Assembly: GCA_041569895.1 (NCBI GenBank)
Contig: JBFFXF010000230.1
Span: 1-12,270, forward strand
Reading direction: 5' to 3'
From: JBFFXF01 sp041569895
Lineage (GTDB): Bacteria; Planctomycetota; UBA8108; JACQVS01
DNA length: 12,270 nucleotides
Below, piece after piece: positions 10,409 to 12,270 of the stretch. Each line of letters starts with the position of its first letter. Within the stretch, counting starts at the first letter, position 1. Made by a program: the position numbers and the translations under genes. The notes beneath the pieces are model-generated. The model searched no databases. It worked only from the letters and a program-made list of their open reading frames with translations, and was not told the DNA's origin.

Positions 10409-11242
10409 ATGGCCATCAAGAACTACAAGCCGACGAGTCACGGCCGGCGCTTCGGAAGTTGCGTCGCGTGGACCGAGATCACCACGCGCACGCCGGAGAA
10501 GTCGCTCGTCGTCAAGCTCCGCAAGAAGAGCGGGCGGAACAACTTCGGCCATATCACCTGCCGTCACCGCGGGGGCGGGCACAAGCCGAAGTATCGCATC
10601 ATCGACTTCCGCCGCGACAAGGACGGCGTCCCGGCGAAGGTCGCGACCATCGAGTACGACCCCAACCGCACGTCGTTCATCGCCCTCCTGCATTACAAGG
10701 ACGGCGAGAAACGCTACATTCTCGCCCCGAAGGATCTCAAGGTGGGGCAGGAGATCGTTTCGGGCGAGAACGCCGAGCCCAGAACGGGCAACTGCCTTCC
10801 TCTTCGCGTCATTCCCACCGGCATTCCCCTCCACAATATAGAGCTTCGACCCGGCCAGGGCGGCGTCCTCGTGCGCTCCGCCGGTTCGTCGGCGACGCTG
10901 ATGGCCAAGGAGGGGCGCTACGCGCAGGTCGCGCTGCCGTCCGGCGAGATCCGCATGCTCAACGTCGAGTGCCGCGCCACCGTCGGTCAGATCGGCAACC
11001 TCGACCACCAGAACGTGTCGATCGGGAAGGCGGGGCGCAAGCGCTGGATGGGGATTCGCCCGACGGTCCGCGGCTCGGCGATGAACCCGGTCGCGCACCC
11101 GATGGGAGGCGGCGAGGGACGTCGCGCCGGCGGCCGGCACCCGGTGGGGCCGAGCGGGGTGCTCTCCAAGGGAGGGAAGACCCGCAAGCGGCGCAAGTTG
11201 TCGAACAAGCACATCGTCAGACGACGCAAGGGCAAGAAGTAA
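10409..11242 (+). CDS. rplB: 50S ribosomal protein L2
   Basis: L2 is a conserved 23S binder needed for subunit association and for peptidyl-transferase centre formation. The protein is 277 residues, standard. The N-terminal AIKNYKPTSHGRRF, RHRGGGHKPKYRIIDFRRD and AGSSATLMAKEGRYAQVALP are all characteristic. The His equivalent to E. coli His229 is kept, but its surroundings read MNPVAHPMGGGEG, where E. coli has MNPVDHPHGGGEG. The C terminus is a basic tail ending RRRKGKK. The ATG follows rplW by 41 bases with only weak Shine-Dalgarno-like sequence. rpsS starts 2 bases after the stop. Confidence 0.98.
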   Translation: MAIKNYKPTSHGRRFGSCVAWTEITTRTPEKSLVVKLRKKSGRNNFGHITCRHRGGGHKPKYRIIDFRRDKDGVPAKVATIEYDPNRTSFIALLHYKDGEKRYILAPKDLKVGQEIVSGENAEPRTGNCLPLRVIPTGIPLHNIELRPGQGGVLVRSAGSSATLMAKEGRYAQVALPSGEIRMLNVECRATVGQIGNLDHQNVSIGKAGRKRWMGIRPTVRGSAMNPVAHPMGGGEGRRAGGRHPVGPSGVLSKGGKTRKRRKLSNKHIVRRRKGKK

Positions 11243-11244
11243 CC

Positions 11245-11514
11245 ATGGGACGGTCGCTGAAAAAAGGTCCGTACGTCGACGCCAAGCTCTTCAAGAAGGT
11301 GATCGACATGGATCCCGACGGTCGGAAGCCGATCAAGACCTGGTCGCGCGCGTGCACGATCGTGCCGGAATTCGTCTCGCACACGTTTCTGGTCCACAAC
11401 GGCAAGGACTTCAAGAAGGTGTTCGTGACGGAGAACATGGTGGGACACAAGCTCGGGGAGTTCTCCCCGACGCGGATCTTCCGCGGGCACTCCGGGAAGA
11501 AGGCGAAGGACTGA
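11245..11514 (+). CDS. rpsS: 30S ribosomal protein S19
   Basis: S19 is a 30S head protein that, with S13, contacts the A-site tRNA and the intersubunit bridge. It has 89 residues, as expected. It opens MGRSLKKGPYVDAKLFKKV and contains TWSRACTIVPEFVSHTF, FVTENMVGHKLGEFSPTR and FRGHSGKK, all diagnostic. The ATG lies 2 bases after the rplB stop with no separate ribosome binding site, so translation is probably coupled. rplV follows after 37 bases, a spacer that holds a small GC hairpin (11521-11535) without a T tract. Confidence 0.98.
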   Translation: MGRSLKKGPYVDAKLFKKVIDMDPDGRKPIKTWSRACTIVPEFVSHTFLVHNGKDFKKVFVTENMVGHKLGEFSPTRIFRGHSGKKAKD

Positions 11515-11551
11515 CGGCAGGCCCCCGAGGGGGGCGCACCGAGAGCGAGCC

Positions 11552-12256
11552 ATGGTCGCACAAGTCACCGAGAACGGCGAGGCGCAGTACGCGGCCACGC
11601 ATCGATTCGCGAGGATCTCCGCGAGGAAGGCGCGTCTGGTCGTCGACCTGATCCGTGGAGCTCCGGTCGAGAAGGCGCTCCGGGACCTCGAGACGTGCCT
11701 GCGGCGAGCGGCGCCGATGGTCCGCAAGGTCCTGCGCTCGGCGATCGCCAACGCGACCCAGGCGTCCGGTCTCGAGGCGGAGAAGCTGTTCGTCTCGCGC
11801 GCCATCGTCAACGAGGGACCGACCTTCAAGCGGTGGCGTCCGAGAGCGATGGGCCGCGCGTACCCGCGGACGAAGCGGACGTGCCACATCGAGATCACCG
11901 TCTCGGAGCGCGACGAGGTCGACGAGACCCCGCGTCGCGTGGCCGAGGCCGTCGCCGCCGCCGCGGCCCCCGAGGCCGTCGCGGAGCGGAAGCCCGCCGA
12001 GACGGGCAGCGCCACCGCGGAGCCCGCGCCGTCGAAGGGCGAGAAGGAGGCGGCGAGGCCGAAGAAGTCAGCGGACGGCGAGAAGAAGGCGAAGAAGGCC
12101 AAGGCGACGAAGAAGACCGCTCCGGCGAAGTCGAAGAAGAAGAAACCGACCGCCAAGTCGGCCAAATCCTCGAAGACGGCGTCCTCGAAGACCGCCAAGT
12201 CCTCGAAGAAGTCGAAGTCGTCCGGCACGGCGAAAAAGAAGAAGAAAAAGAACTGA
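11552..12256 (+). CDS. rplV: 50S ribosomal protein L22 with a ~115-residue lysine-rich C-terminal tail
   Basis: L22 contacts all six 23S domains; its beta-hairpin lines the exit tunnel. The core (about residues 10-118) is canonical: RFARISARKARLVVDLIRG, VLRSAIANATQ, and GPTFKRWRPRAMGRA followed by KRTCHIEITVSERDE. Usual length is about 110 residues; here it is 234. The extra part begins near 11906 with an Ala/Glu/Pro stretch, becomes Lys/Ala/Ser-rich, and ends in six Lys and Asn. It resembles histone H1 or AlgP-type tails in composition and is likely disordered. The tail DNA contains repeated TCCTCGAAGA. The ATG at 11552 follows GAGAG (11541-11545). The stop TGA is at 12254-12256. Confidence 0.96.
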   Translation: MVAQVTENGEAQYAATHRFARISARKARLVVDLIRGAPVEKALRDLETCLRRAAPMVRKVLRSAIANATQASGLEAEKLFVSRAIVNEGPTFKRWRPRAMGRAYPRTKRTCHIEITVSERDEVDETPRRVAEAVAAAAAPEAVAERKPAETGSATAEPAPSKGEKEAARPKKSADGEKKAKKAKATKKTAPAKSKKKKPTAKSAKSSKTASSKTAKSSKKSKSSGTAKKKKKKN

Positions 12257-12258
12257 TC

Positions 12259-12270
12259 ATGAATGTCTCG
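12259..12270 (+). CDS. start of next gene, cut by window edge (expected 30S ribosomal protein S3)
   Basis: ATG at 12259, 2 bases after the rplV stop, opens a frame reading MNVS before the window ends; a second ATG at 12263 is in another frame. S10 operons normally continue with rpsC here. Four codons cannot identify the product, and MNVS is not the usual S3 start (often MGQK), so the call rests only on gene order. Confidence 0.3.

Noticed and set aside
11521..11535. Hairpin GCCCCC-GAG-GGGGGC between rpsS and rplV as a terminator
   Set aside because: No T tract follows and the operon continues; at most a pausing or processing site.
12232..12253. Programmed frameshift site in the A-rich end of rplV
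   Set aside because: Longest A run is five, so no canonical A-AAA-AAG heptamer; the frame ends normally and the next ATG is 2 bases on.

Overview
The window is about 12.3 kb of a G+C-rich bacterial chromosome. It covers the junction between the rpoBC/str cluster and the S10 ribosomal protein operon. The organism cannot be named from this alone. The RNA polymerase beta' subunit carries the large SI3 insertion in its trigger loop, as in Proteobacteria, Acidobacteriota, Bacteroidetes/Chlorobi and relatives; Firmicutes and Actinobacteria lack it. With the high G+C, the broken str/S10 junction and the enlarged ribosomal proteins, an Acidobacteriota-like or deltaproteobacterial-grade lineage is my best guess, held weakly.

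Layout on the + strand: the 3' two thirds of rpoC (1-3177), rpsL (3188-3559), rpsG (3575-4084), an intrinsic terminator (4107-4138) and fusA (4179-6272). A 516-bp intergenic stretch (6273-6788) follows, filled with a drifting mosaic of 6-, 7- and 13-bp tandem repeats. rsmG (7511-6789) lies on the - strand. A divergent control region has two interleaved sigma70-type promoters (7534-7572), then a leader of about 420 nt with several hairpins. Then come rpsJ, rplC, rplD, rplW, rplB, rpsS and rplV, and the first codons of a further gene, expected to be rpsC. tuf, usual between fusA and rpsJ, is missing.

The genes serve transcription (beta', and S10 also as NusE), 30S and 50S assembly (S12, S7, S10, S19, L3, L4, L23, L2, L22), translocation (EF-G) and 16S rRNA modification (RsmG). 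All are housekeeping genes, so the interest lies in unusual details.

The most striking is ribosomal protein L3. It is 338 residues long instead of about 210 because of an insertion of about 118 residues. In motif order and hand alignment this insertion resembles the sandwich-barrel hybrid domain of the beta' SI3 insertion encoded 6.5 kb upstream. Other oddities are a 115-residue lysine-rich tail on L22, a natural Arg at S12 position 88 (a streptomycin-resistance position), an EF-G with divergent domain IV loops, the repeat mosaic, and overlapping divergent promoters for rsmG and the S10 operon.
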